This document shows positions 1 to 6,869 of a DNA stretch of 23,610 bases, piece after piece. A program made the position numbers and the translations under genes. Numbering within the stretch: position 1 is the first letter of the stretch; every line of letters starts with the position of its first letter. The stretch covers positions 1 to 23,610 of the forward strand of contig JAVEVF010000021.1 in the NCBI GenBank assembly GCA_034005175.1, given 5' to 3'. The notes beneath the pieces were generated by a model. The model saw nothing but the letters and a program-made list of their open reading frames with translations. It did not search any database and was not told the origin of the DNA. The DNA comes from JAVEVF01 sp034005175. GTDB lineage: Bacteria > Actinomycetota > Coriobacteriia > Anaerosomatales > SLCP01.

Positions 1-312
1 GGACACCATGGCCATGAGATTGCGGTAGCCGATCTCGTTCTTTGCAAGCAACAGCAGGTGGTAAAGGTTTGGCTTGCCCTCCCGTGAGCGGCGCGAACCC
101 GTGGTGAAGTAGATCTCGCACCCGATGATGGGCTTGATATCTGCCTTGGTGGCAGCGCGGTAGAACTCGATGGCGCCGTACATGGCCCCGTGGTCGGTGA
201 TGGCGAGCGCGGGCATGCCGAGCGCAGACGCGCTGCTCACGAGGTCCTTCACGCGAGCGGCACCGTCGAGCAGCGAGTACTCAGAGTGCGTGTGCAGGTG
301 GACGAAGGACAC
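1..312 (-). CDS. dnaE: DNA polymerase III alpha subunit, N-terminal fragment
   Basis: This is the first 104 codons of the replicative polymerase catalytic subunit; the rest lies beyond the left edge. The visible part is the start of the PHP domain. It shows HLHTHSEYSLLDG at residues 5-17, followed by TDHGAMYG and GCEIYFT, which are hallmark blocks of bacterial DnaE. The start is taken as the GTG at 312-310, because the PHP HxH motif normally sits within the first ten residues and GGGAGG lies 12 bases upstream. The stop of the TrpR-like gene is only 4 bases upstream, so the two are probably co-transcribed and perhaps translationally coupled. Whether it is DnaE1 or a DnaE2/PolC-type paralogue cannot be judged from this fragment, but the motif block is standard DnaE. 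Confidence 0.93.
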   Translation of the reverse strand, partial: MSFVHLHTHSEYSLLDGAARVKDLVSSASALGMPALAITDHGAMYGAIEFYRAATKADIKPIIGCEIYFTTGSRRSREGKPNLYHLLLLAKNEIGYRNLMAMVS

Positions 313-316
313 GGAC

Positions 317-628
317 CTACGTCGCCTCCCGCTTGTCTGCAGGGCCGAGCTGGTCGATGATGGCGCGATAGCCGTCAGCCCCGTAGTTGAGCGATCTGCT
401 CACTCGGCTGATCGTGGTGGCAGAGGCGCCGGTGGCCTCGCGGATGGCTGTGTAGTGCTCGCCAGCAGAGAGCAGTCGCGCGACATGCAGCCGCTGCGCC
501 ATGTCCTTGATTTCTTTGATGGTGCACACGTCTTGAAGAAACGCGTATGTCTGCTCCGCGTCACCGAGAAGGGCAAACGCACGCAGCAGTTCCTCCACTT
601 CAGGCGTCCTCAAACGATCATTCGTCAC
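317..628 (-). CDS. TrpR-like DNA-binding protein, YerC/YecD family
   Basis: A 103-residue all-helical protein resembling the YerC/YecD branch of the TrpR superfamily. It carries the family signature around residues 32-54 (CTIKEIKDMAQRLHVARLL) and a helix-turn-helix near residues 57-78 (YTAIREATGASATTISRVSR). The open frame extends 20 codons further upstream, but the GTG at 628 has a strong GAGGGGGAG ribosome site 9 bases away and gives the usual family length, so it is preferred. It lies 4 bases ahead of dnaE in the same direction. YerC-type proteins are not shown to bind tryptophan, and no trp gene is present here; the target is unknown. Family assignment is firm, role is not. Confidence 0.88.
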   Translation of the reverse strand: MTNDRLRTPEVEELLRAFALLGDAEQTYAFLQDVCTIKEIKDMAQRLHVARLLSAGEHYTAIREATGASATTISRVSRSLNYGADGYRAIIDQLGPADKREAT

Positions 629-637
629 GCGCTTGCG

Positions 638-646
638 CTCCCCCTC
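638..646 (-). promoter_or_regulatory. Ribosome binding site deciding the TrpR-like start
   Basis: GAGGGGGAG on the minus strand, 9 bases before the GTG at 628. It supports trimming 20 codons from the longest open frame. Confidence 0.65.
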
Positions 647-678
647 GGTATCCGGCTCACACACAAGATGATGTGGTG

Positions 679-684
679 AGCATA
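679..684 (-). promoter_or_regulatory. Candidate -10 box for the TrpR-like/dnaE unit
   Basis: TATGCT on the minus strand, with a predicted start near 672 and a leader of about 44 bases to the GTG at 628. No convincing -35 is visible. It lies downstream of two hairpins that follow the hydrolase gene, consistent with a separate transcription unit. Confidence 0.35.
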
Positions 685-719
685 GCATGCAACGCCGACA
701 GTTTGGGTCGGGAGATGAC

Positions 720-733
720 CGAACGGCCGTTCG
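720..733. promoter_or_regulatory. Perfect 14-bp palindrome
   Basis: CGAACGGCCGTTCG is perfectly self-complementary with no loop, which fits a dimeric repressor operator better than an RNA hairpin. It lies about 36 bases upstream of the candidate -10 of the TrpR-like gene and just downstream of the hydrolase gene. The regulator is unknown. Confidence 0.3.
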
Positions 734-746
734 TGCATGATGTACG

Positions 747-768
747 GACGGCTACGCTGACAGCCGTC
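747..768 (-). terminator. Hairpin at the end of the FAH-family gene
   Basis: The arms GACGGCT and AGCCGTC form a 7-bp stem with an 8-base loop, overlapping the stop codon at 769-767. No U-rich tract follows, so it is at best a weak terminator or an mRNA 3'-end structure. Confidence 0.3.
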
Positions 769-1516
769 AGACCACTGGGTTGAAGAGGCTTCCGATGCCC
801 TCGATACGCACCTCGACGCTGTCACCGGGGCGAAGCTCGCCGATGCCGCCTGGCGTGCCGGTCAGCACCACATCGCCGGGCACGAGCGTCATGACGCCGC
901 TGATGAAACTCACGGCCTCCGGCACGCTGAAGATCAGGTCCGAGGTGCATCCGGACTGCCGGCGCTTGCCGTTCACGTAACATTCGACGAGCAGGTCCTC
1001 GGGCTCGACATCCGTTTCGACCCACGGGCCAAGCGGGCAGAACCCATCGTACCCCTTCGCACGCGTCCACTGGCCGTCACGCTGCTGGAGGTCGCGCGCG
1101 GTCACGTCGTTGGCGCACATATAACCAAGGATGTTCATCCGGGCCTGTTCGGCTGTGGCGTTGCGAGTGCGTCTGCCGATGACCGCCGCGAGTTCGGCCT
1201 CGAAATCCACGCGCCCCACCCCCGGAGGCAGTCGGATATCCCCTCCCGGGCTGTTGAGGGCGGTAGGCGGCTTCAGGAAGATGACGGGCTCCACAGGGAT
1301 GGGGAGGCCCATCTCCTCGGCGTGTGAGCGGTAATTGATGCCCACGCACACGATCTTCGTGGGGACGACCGGGGTGAGGAGCTCGGCGCCTCTCAGATGA
1401 ATCGCGCCCTCAGGCTCCCACTGGCCGAACGGTTCATCGGAGATGAGGGTGATGGTGGCATCGTCTGCCAGCCCGTAGCGGCAATCCCCCTCGGTGATGA
1501 CGCGCACGATCCTCAT
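767..1516 (-). CDS. Fumarylacetoacetate hydrolase family protein
   Basis: A 249-residue member of the FAH superfamily, which includes fumarylpyruvate hydrolases, acylpyruvases, HpcE-type isomerases and oxaloacetate tautomerases or decarboxylases. Visible blocks are GINYRSHAEE (59-68), the metal-binding VDFEAELAAVIG (Glu106, Glu108), ANDVTARDLQ with Asp137, and TGTPGGIGELRPGD near the C-terminus. The ATG at 1516 is preferred over a GTG 12 codons upstream, because it has AAGGGG 7 bases before it and begins with the usual FAH N-terminal strand MRIVRV. It follows cimA by 39 bases on the same strand. The substrate cannot be read from sequence; the setting suggests a 2-oxoacid or its enol form rather than aromatic degradation, since no catabolic genes are nearby. 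Confidence 0.9.
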   Translation of the reverse strand: MRIVRVITEGDCRYGLADDATITLISDEPFGQWEPEGAIHLRGAELLTPVVPTKIVCVGINYRSHAEEMGLPIPVEPVIFLKPPTALNSPGGDIRLPPGVGRVDFEAELAAVIGRRTRNATAEQARMNILGYMCANDVTARDLQQRDGQWTRAKGYDGFCPLGPWVETDVEPEDLLVECYVNGKRRQSGCTSDLIFSVPEAVSFISGVMTLVPGDVVLTGTPGGIGELRPGDSVEVRIEGIGSLFNPVV

Positions 1517-1555
1517 GGCGCGGCCCCTTGGCCATCGACAGGACCTTCTCACCCG

Positions 1556-3139
1556 CTAAGTTCCAGGGAGGTCGTCGCTCTCCTGCCGAGGATGCGCAAG
1601 CCCGTACTCCACCGAGTCTACGAGCGCCTCCCACGAGGCTTCGATGATGTTCTCGCTCACGCCTACGGTGCCCCAGCTCTTCTCGCCGTCTGCCGAGTCG
1701 ATGAGCACGCGTGTGACCGCTGCCGTGCCCTTCTTCTCGTCAAGAACGCGCACCTTGAAGTCGGTGAGTTCGATGGCGTCAAGCGCGGGATAGAACCGCC
1801 CGATGGCGATGCGAAGCGCGCGGTCAAGTGCGTTGACGGGACCGTTGCCTTCGGCAGTAGCGATGTAGCGTTGGCCGCCGACATGCAGCTTGATGGTGGC
1901 CTCGGTCATCACGCAACCATCCTCGCGCTTCTCCATGATGCAGCGAAACGACTCGAGCTGGAAAGATGGCGAATACGTGCCGAGACGCTTGCCGAGCATG
2001 ATCTGCAAAGAGGCGTCTGCCGCCTCGAAGGAGTACCCCTGGTGCTCGAGGTCTTTGATGGAATCAAGGACTGCTCCCACGGTGTCGGGGTCTGCAGTCA
2101 GATCGATTCCGAGTTCGCTTGCCTTCATGGTGAGGCTCGCGCGGCCGGCAAGTTCGCTCACCACCACGCGCGCGAGGTTGCCTACCGTCGCAGGGTCGAT
2201 GTGCTCGTATGCCTCAGGCATGCGTGCGGCTGCGCTCGCGTGCACTCCGCCTTTGTGCGCGAACGCGCTCATGCCCACGTAGGGCTGGTGGGGGTCGGGC
2301 GACACGTTTGCGGTCTCGGCGATGAAGTGACTGGTATCGGTGAGCAGCTGCAGCTGATCGCGCGTGACACACTCCTTGCCCATCTTCAGTACGAGCGAGG
2401 GGATGATGGAGAGCAGGTCGGCGTTTCCCGCGCGCTCCCCGTAGCCGTTCGCGGTGCCTTGCACATGCGTGCAGCCCGCCTCTACGCCGAGAAGCGAGTT
2501 CGCCACGCCGCATCCCGCGTCGTTGTGCGCATGAATGCCGAGCGGGGTGTCGACCTCCAGTCGCACCACACCCACGGTGCGAAGCACATCGTGCGGCATC
2601 GTGCCGCCATTGGTGTCGCAAAGCACCAGGGCATCAGCTCCCGCATGTGCCGCCGCGCGCACCACCTCAAGCGCGTATCCCGCGTTATGGCGGTAGCCAT
2701 CGAAGAAGTGCTCGGCATCGAAGAACACGGTCTTTCCCTGTGACTTCAGGAACGCCACCGACTCGTGAACGATGCGTATGTTCTCTTCGAGAGTGGCGCG
2801 CAGCGTCTCAGTCACGTGGAGATCCCACGCCTTGCCGAAGACGCAGAGAGCCTCACACCCGGTGTCGAGCAGCGCGCGCAGTCCGGGGTCGTCCTCGGCA
2901 GCGGCGTCCTTGCGACACGTCGCCCCGAACGCCGAGATCGTCGCGTTCTCGAACTCGATATCGCGGACGCGCTCGAAGAACTCGATATCCTTGGGGTTGG
3001 AGCCCGGGAATCCGCCCTCGATGTAGTCGATGCCGAGCATGTCGAGCCGATGCGCGATACGGATCTTGTCCTCGACGGAAAGAGACAGTCCCTCACGCTG
3101 TGTGCCGTCTCTTAAAGTGGTGTCGTAGAGGGTGATCAC
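1556..3139 (-). CDS. cimA: (R)-citramalate synthase
   Basis: It condenses pyruvate with acetyl-CoA to (R)-citramalate, the first step of the threonine-independent isoleucine route, whose later steps use the LeuCD and LeuB type enzymes. The 527 residues match the CimA subfamily of DRE-TIM metallolyases: YDTTLRDGTQREGL at 5-18, the metal-site HAHND at 203-207, GTANGYGERAGNADL at 228-242, then a C-terminal LeuA-type dimer/regulatory domain from about residue 390. The YDTTLRDGTQ opening and total length separate CimA from 2-isopropylmalate synthase and homocitrate synthase. The GTG start at 3139 has GGAGGAG 7 bases upstream. Isoleucine feedback through the C-terminal domain is typical of the family. 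It lies downstream of ilvE and upstream of the FAH gene. Confidence 0.94.
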   Translation of the reverse strand: MITLYDTTLRDGTQREGLSLSVEDKIRIAHRLDMLGIDYIEGGFPGSNPKDIEFFERVRDIEFENATISAFGATCRKDAAAEDDPGLRALLDTGCEALCVFGKAWDLHVTETLRATLEENIRIVHESVAFLKSQGKTVFFDAEHFFDGYRHNAGYALEVVRAAAHAGADALVLCDTNGGTMPHDVLRTVGVVRLEVDTPLGIHAHNDAGCGVANSLLGVEAGCTHVQGTANGYGERAGNADLLSIIPSLVLKMGKECVTRDQLQLLTDTSHFIAETANVSPDPHQPYVGMSAFAHKGGVHASAAARMPEAYEHIDPATVGNLARVVVSELAGRASLTMKASELGIDLTADPDTVGAVLDSIKDLEHQGYSFEAADASLQIMLGKRLGTYSPSFQLESFRCIMEKREDGCVMTEATIKLHVGGQRYIATAEGNGPVNALDRALRIAIGRFYPALDAIELTDFKVRVLDEKKGTAAVTRVLIDSADGEKSWGTVGVSENIIEASWEALVDSVEYGLAHPRQESDDLPGT

Positions 3140-3153
3140 GCGACTGCTCCTCC

Positions 3154-3167
3154 TGCCATACGTGGCA
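3154..3167. promoter_or_regulatory. Inverted repeat in the cimA leader
   Basis: TGCCA and TGGCA arms separated by 4 bases sit directly upstream of the cimA ribosome site and downstream of the candidate -10. It could be an operator or a small hairpin that affects ribosome access. This is pattern only. Confidence 0.25.
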
Positions 3168-3185
3168 GCGAAATCGGATGTACGT

Positions 3186-3191
3186 AGTCTA
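3186..3191 (-). promoter_or_regulatory. Candidate -10 box for cimA
   Basis: TAGACT on the minus strand within the 132-base gap between ilvE and cimA. The predicted start is near 3179 and the leader about 40 bases. No good -35 is visible. Confidence 0.35.
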
Positions 3192-3271
3192 GCGCAGATG
3201 GGTGATCACCGAGCGAATGCAGCCCGCCAAACGAGAAGGACCGGGGAGATGAACCGCAACGGTGAGTGCGC

Positions 3272-4186
3272 TCAGACGCGGTCGAGCCAATCCTCAAAAT
3301 CCGGCTCTTCACCATGCACCACTCGGAAAAAGGCCTGCTGCAACTCGGTCGTGATGGGGCCGGGCTCGCCGATCATGTGACCATCGACCGCCCGCACCGG
3401 CACCACCTCGGCAGCAGAGCCTGTCATGAAGATCTCGTCGGCCGTGTAAAGATCCGTGCGCACGAGCGACTCTTCGATGACGGGGTATTCGAGAGCGTCA
3501 GCGATGACCATGATGGAGTCACGTGTGATCCCAGCGAGGATGCCGTCGGAGACCGGTGGGGTCGATAACACACCATCTTGGATGACGAAGATGTTCTCCC
3601 CCGTCCCCTCACAGACCTTGCCCTCCTCGTTGAGAAGGATGGCCTCGGCATAGCCGTGACGGTTCGCCTCGATGCGCGCGAACGAGCTGTTGAGATAGTT
3701 GGCCGTGGCCTTGAGGGCTGGCGGCAGCGCATTGATTGAGCGTTGACGCCAGGAAGACACCCCTACATCGACACCTGCGGAGAGTCCTTCTTCGCCGAGG
3801 TACGTGTGCCAGGGCCACACAGCCACAGCCACACTGATGGGAGCGGGGATGGGATCGAGGCCCATGACGCCGTAGCCGCGAAAGGCGAGCGGGCGGATGT
3901 AGCAGCTCGCGAGGTTGTTGATGCGGATGGTCTCGCGAACGACCTCCATCATCTCCTCGACGCTGTAGGGGAGCTCCATGTACAGCATCTTCGCCGAGCG
4001 CTCGAAGCGCTCCATGTGCTCGCGAAGCCTGAAGACTGCGGGGCCGTCTGAGGTCTCGTAGCACCGGGCGCCCTCAAAGACGCCGGAACCGTAGTGCAGC
4101 GCATGGGTGAGAACGTGAACCTGGGCCTTGTCCCAGTCGACGAACTCGCCGTCCATCCAGATCTTGTCCACCGCGGGAAGCGACAT
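3272..4186 (-). CDS. ilvE: Branched-chain amino acid aminotransferase
   Basis: It transfers amino groups between glutamate and the keto acids of valine, leucine and isoleucine, using PLP in the cytoplasm. The 304-residue length is normal for class IV aminotransferases of the BCAT I type. The N-terminus KIWMDGEFVDWDKAQVHVLTHALHYGSGVFEG is standard. The PLP lysine is Lys159 in PPALKATANYLNSS, and Glu193 lies in CEGTGENIF. GYGVMGLDP and the late SAAEVVPVR block also fit BCAT rather than D-amino acid transaminase or ADC lyase. The ATG start has AAGGGGG 9 bases upstream. It lies 114 bases after the polymerase-like gene and 132 bases before cimA, so it may have its own promoter as well as read-through from leuB. 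Confidence 0.94.
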   Translation of the reverse strand: MSLPAVDKIWMDGEFVDWDKAQVHVLTHALHYGSGVFEGARCYETSDGPAVFRLREHMERFERSAKMLYMELPYSVEEMMEVVRETIRINNLASCYIRPLAFRGYGVMGLDPIPAPISVAVAVWPWHTYLGEEGLSAGVDVGVSSWRQRSINALPPALKATANYLNSSFARIEANRHGYAEAILLNEEGKVCEGTGENIFVIQDGVLSTPPVSDGILAGITRDSIMVIADALEYPVIEESLVRTDLYTADEIFMTGSAAEVVPVRAVDGHMIGEPGPITTELQQAFFRVVHGEEPDFEDWLDRV

Positions 4187-4237
4187 CGCGACAAGCCCCC
4201 TTTCTGCACTCGTGACTGCATCCGTGACCGAACGGTA

Positions 4238-4251
4238 ATCGTATCAGTGTA
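4238..4251 (-). promoter_or_regulatory. Candidate -10 region for ilvE
   Basis: Two overlapping possibilities on the minus strand: TACACT (4251-4246), and an extended TGATACGAT ending at 4238. Neither has a clear -35. The gap from 4187 to 4300 is long enough for a promoter. Confidence 0.3.
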
Positions 4252-4300
4252 CTTGAAACGCAGCGCAGTGATGGCATCTGCATCAACCGCACACGCTCCG

Positions 4301-5656
4301 TCACGATGACCTGACTTGACCCCTCTTCGCTGGCGGGCTGTCGTGGGCAGATGCCGTGACCCCGATGCCGAAGAACAACATCGTCGCAAAGCCGGGCAGG
4401 TGCGTGGCGTACAAAGCCGCTGCCGCGACACCCCAGGCGAGAGCCGCACCAAGTCCGAATGCTGGAGCCGCTCGCGGCTTGAAGCGCAACGCAAGCCACA
4501 TCAGAACGAAGACGAACGCAAGCAGCATGATCGGTCCGCCCCATACGAGTCGCTCCAGATACTCACTATGGATGTGTGTGCCCACCACAACGTCGGGCAG
4601 CATGAAGGAACCCAGTGGGTGATCGAGCCATGTATCAAACCCCGCTATCCAGCGGGTTGCTCGGCCATTCGTCACCCCGTCCAGCTGTTCGATCAGATGC
4701 GAGGACCCCTCCCCGCCATGCACGGCCCCCGGCACAGCGTTCACGGACTCGGCGAGTCGGCTCAGCATCCCGCCCGCCGTAAGGGCAACGGTCGCCACGC
4801 CCACGGCTACCAGCAGGACGATGACCAAACGCGTACGCGCAGCTCTCGGAGTCTCGGACGGCTGCTGCGTGTCACGCCTCGTCCACAAGGCATGCACTCC
4901 CGTCGCCACGCCAACCGCGACCGCCGCGAACAGAGAGGTTCGTGACGCCGAAAGCATGATGGCAAGAATGCTCATGGCTCCCACAGCCACACGAGCTACG
5001 GCCTTGTCACGTGATGTAGCTGCCCATACGAAGACGGCCAACGCTAGCGCACCCAGGGAGTTGGGATCAGTCTCCAAACCCAGCGCGCGAAACCCTTCGC
5101 CCGGATCGGGCGACCAGACGCGCGCTGCTGCGCGCACGTGCGTGTTCCACGCATCAACACCCGAGGCAAAGGGGTTTGCTAGCCCAGCGCTTGCGGCCCA
5201 CTGCATGAGTGCGACAAAGACCGTGATCCCTATGACGGCACCGAAGATCCACTTCGCGAGGGCGGGAAAGCGCTCTCCAACCACGAGACCCACTTGCAAA
5301 GCCGCCAGGAGGGCAAGCAGTGGCAGGGTCGCGTACAGCACGTACAGCGCACCGCTCCTGAAATCGGGCGCGCCTCTGAGGGCGGTGATCACTCGCACCA
5401 TGGTGTCCACCGCAAGCAGCATATGCAGCGGCCACAGCGCAGCATGGCGTTGTGCTGACTTGGTTATCCCTGCCGAACCTAGCCCCACCAGACTCGCCAC
5501 GCCAGCACCGATCAGAACGACGTTCATGGTTCGCATCAATCCGCCAACGGCGAAGAAGCGATTCGATAGGAGCGCAGCGAGCACCACGACAGCCCCACAT
5601 GCGGCCACGAGAAGCCCCTCCATCCGCAGCGCTGTGCTTGGCGGTGCGGGTTTCAC
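4301..5656 (-). CDS. O-antigen ligase/polymerase family membrane protein
   Basis: A polytopic membrane protein of 451 residues with about ten or more hydrophobic segments. It looks like the Wzy/WaaL (O-antigen ligase) family, which polymerises or transfers lipid-linked oligosaccharides outside the membrane. Supporting blocks are SASRTSLFAAVAVGVATG (mid-protein, Arg in an Arg-Thr/Ser context) and, after a large extracytoplasmic loop, GRATRWIAGFDTWLDHPLG followed by GTHIHSEYLERLVWGG, the typical pattern of the Wzy_C domain with a histidine in the second half. The GTG start overlaps the leuB stop as GTGA, so translation is probably coupled. An alternative in-frame ATG lies 11 codons later. This family is weakly conserved, and polymerase versus ligase cannot be decided. 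Its place between leuB and ilvE is odd. Confidence 0.8.
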   Translation of the reverse strand: MKPAPPSTALRMEGLLVAACGAVVVLAALLSNRFFAVGGLMRTMNVVLIGAGVASLVGLGSAGITKSAQRHAALWPLHMLLAVDTMVRVITALRGAPDFRSGALYVLYATLPLLALLAALQVGLVVGERFPALAKWIFGAVIGITVFVALMQWAASAGLANPFASGVDAWNTHVRAAARVWSPDPGEGFRALGLETDPNSLGALALAVFVWAATSRDKAVARVAVGAMSILAIMLSASRTSLFAAVAVGVATGVHALWTRRDTQQPSETPRAARTRLVIVLLVAVGVATVALTAGGMLSRLAESVNAVPGAVHGGEGSSHLIEQLDGVTNGRATRWIAGFDTWLDHPLGSFMLPDVVVGTHIHSEYLERLVWGGPIMLLAFVFVLMWLALRFKPRAAPAFGLGAALAWGVAAAALYATHLPGFATMLFFGIGVTASAHDSPPAKRGQVRSS

Positions 5657-6798
5657 CGCTGGGAACCCTGGCTGGTGCCCTGGCGCGCCACAAGCTGCCG
5701 CGCCACCAGGTCGCCCATCTCGGCCGTGCCCACGATGCGCTCAGGACCCGTGTCCACGGCAGCGATGTCGCGCGTGCGCCAGCCCTCGGCAAGCACGCCC
5801 TCGACAGCGGTGCCAAGCGCATCGGCCGCCTCGTGCATCTCGAAGCTGTAACGCAGCATCAGCTCGACTGAGAGCAGCATGGCAAGCGGGTTAGCGACGC
5901 CCTGCCCTGCGATGTCTGGCGCGCTTCCGTGGGAGGGCTCGTAAAGCGCGGTGCCGTCGCCGAGCGAGGCGCTCGCGAGCATGCCGAGCGAGCCGGTGAG
6001 CATGGAAGCCTCATCGGAGAGGATGTCGCCGAACATGTTCTCGGTGACCATGACATCGAACTGAGCCGGCTGACGGACGAGCTGCATGGCGGCGTTGTCA
6101 ACAAGCTGGTCTACGAGCTCGACATCCGAGTACTCGGCCGCGTGCACCCGGTGCACGATCTCGCGCCAGAGCCGCGACGTTTCAAGCACGTTCGCCTTGT
6201 CTACCGAATGCACCTTCCCGCGCCGCGTACGTGCCGCCTCAAACGCCGTTCGCGCGATGCGCTCGATCTCGAACTCGCGGTAGTCCATGGTGTCATAGGC
6301 GCGCTGCCCAGCCGTTCCCTGCGCGCCGGCGCCAGCGACATCGTATTCACGTGCGCGCTTGCCAAAGTACAGGCCACCGGTGAGCTCGCGAACGATGAGC
6401 ATGTCCACGCCCTCCAGGAACTCGGGCTTGAGCGTGGATGCGCCGCGCAGCGCGTCGAAGATCTTCACGGGCCGCAGATTCGCGTACAAGCCGAGGCCCT
6501 TGCGCAAGCCGAGCAGTCCTTGTTCGGGTCGCGGCCTTTCCGGATCGGTGGTATCCCACTTCGGCCCGCCGATTGCCGCGAGCAGCACCGCATCCGCAGC
6601 GTGCGCGGCCGCCAGCGTCTCTTCGGGAAGCGCGGTGCCTGTCTCATCGATGGCGATGCCGCCAAGAAGCGCCTCGGCGAACTCGAATCGCACGCCCTCG
6701 CGCTCGCCTATGACGCCGAGCACCTTCATGGCCTCGGACGTGATCTCAGGACCGATGCCGTCGCCCGGCAGCAGACAGATGCGGTACGTGGTGGTCAC
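5653..6798 (-). CDS. leuB: 3-isopropylmalate dehydrogenase
   Basis: It oxidatively decarboxylates 3-isopropylmalate with NAD+ in leucine synthesis; in organisms with CimA the same enzyme often acts on the citramalate-derived intermediate. The 381 residues contain LLPGDGIGPEI near the N-terminus, the substrate-loop arginines in LRPVK and VRELTGGLYFG, HSVDKANVLETSRLWREIV, and the C-terminal NMFGDILSDEAS and YEPSHGSAPDIAGQGVANP blocks. These distinguish LeuB from isocitrate and tartrate dehydrogenases. The GTG start has GGGAGGAG upstream at good spacing. It is head-to-head with the GT4 gene across 71 bases, and its stop overlaps the start of the polymerase-like gene. Confidence 0.95.
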   Translation of the reverse strand: MTTTYRICLLPGDGIGPEITSEAMKVLGVIGEREGVRFEFAEALLGGIAIDETGTALPEETLAAAHAADAVLLAAIGGPKWDTTDPERPRPEQGLLGLRKGLGLYANLRPVKIFDALRGASTLKPEFLEGVDMLIVRELTGGLYFGKRAREYDVAGAGAQGTAGQRAYDTMDYREFEIERIARTAFEAARTRRGKVHSVDKANVLETSRLWREIVHRVHAAEYSDVELVDQLVDNAAMQLVRQPAQFDVMVTENMFGDILSDEASMLTGSLGMLASASLGDGTALYEPSHGSAPDIAGQGVANPLAMLLSVELMLRYSFEMHEAADALGTAVEGVLAEGWRTRDIAAVDTGPERIVGTAEMGDLVARQLVARQGTSQGSQR

Positions 6799-6857
6799 GA
6801 AGGCTCCTCCCTCGGCAAACGACCGGTGATACGCGGGCGATTCACGCGCTAAGAGGA

Positions 6858-6863
6858 TACACT
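6858..6863 (+). promoter_or_regulatory. Candidate -10 box giving a leaderless GT4 mRNA
   Basis: TACACT followed by exactly 6 bases and the ATG at 6870, which places the expected transcription start on the A of the start codon. There is no well-placed Shine-Dalgarno (AAGAGG is 13 bases away). The same spacing recurs at 21113-21118. Confidence 0.45.
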
Positions 6864-6869
6864 AGTCGC

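Noticed and set aside
1397..2743. Long plus-strand open frame of 448 codons
   Set aside because: It is antisense to cimA and the FAH gene, has no family-like motifs, and is rich in Arg, His and Val as expected from the complement of GC-rich coding DNA.
4821..5894. Plus-strand open frame of 357 codons
   Set aside because: It is antisense to the polymerase-like gene and the end of leuB, is low-complexity in Ala, Thr, Pro and Arg, and has no ribosome site.
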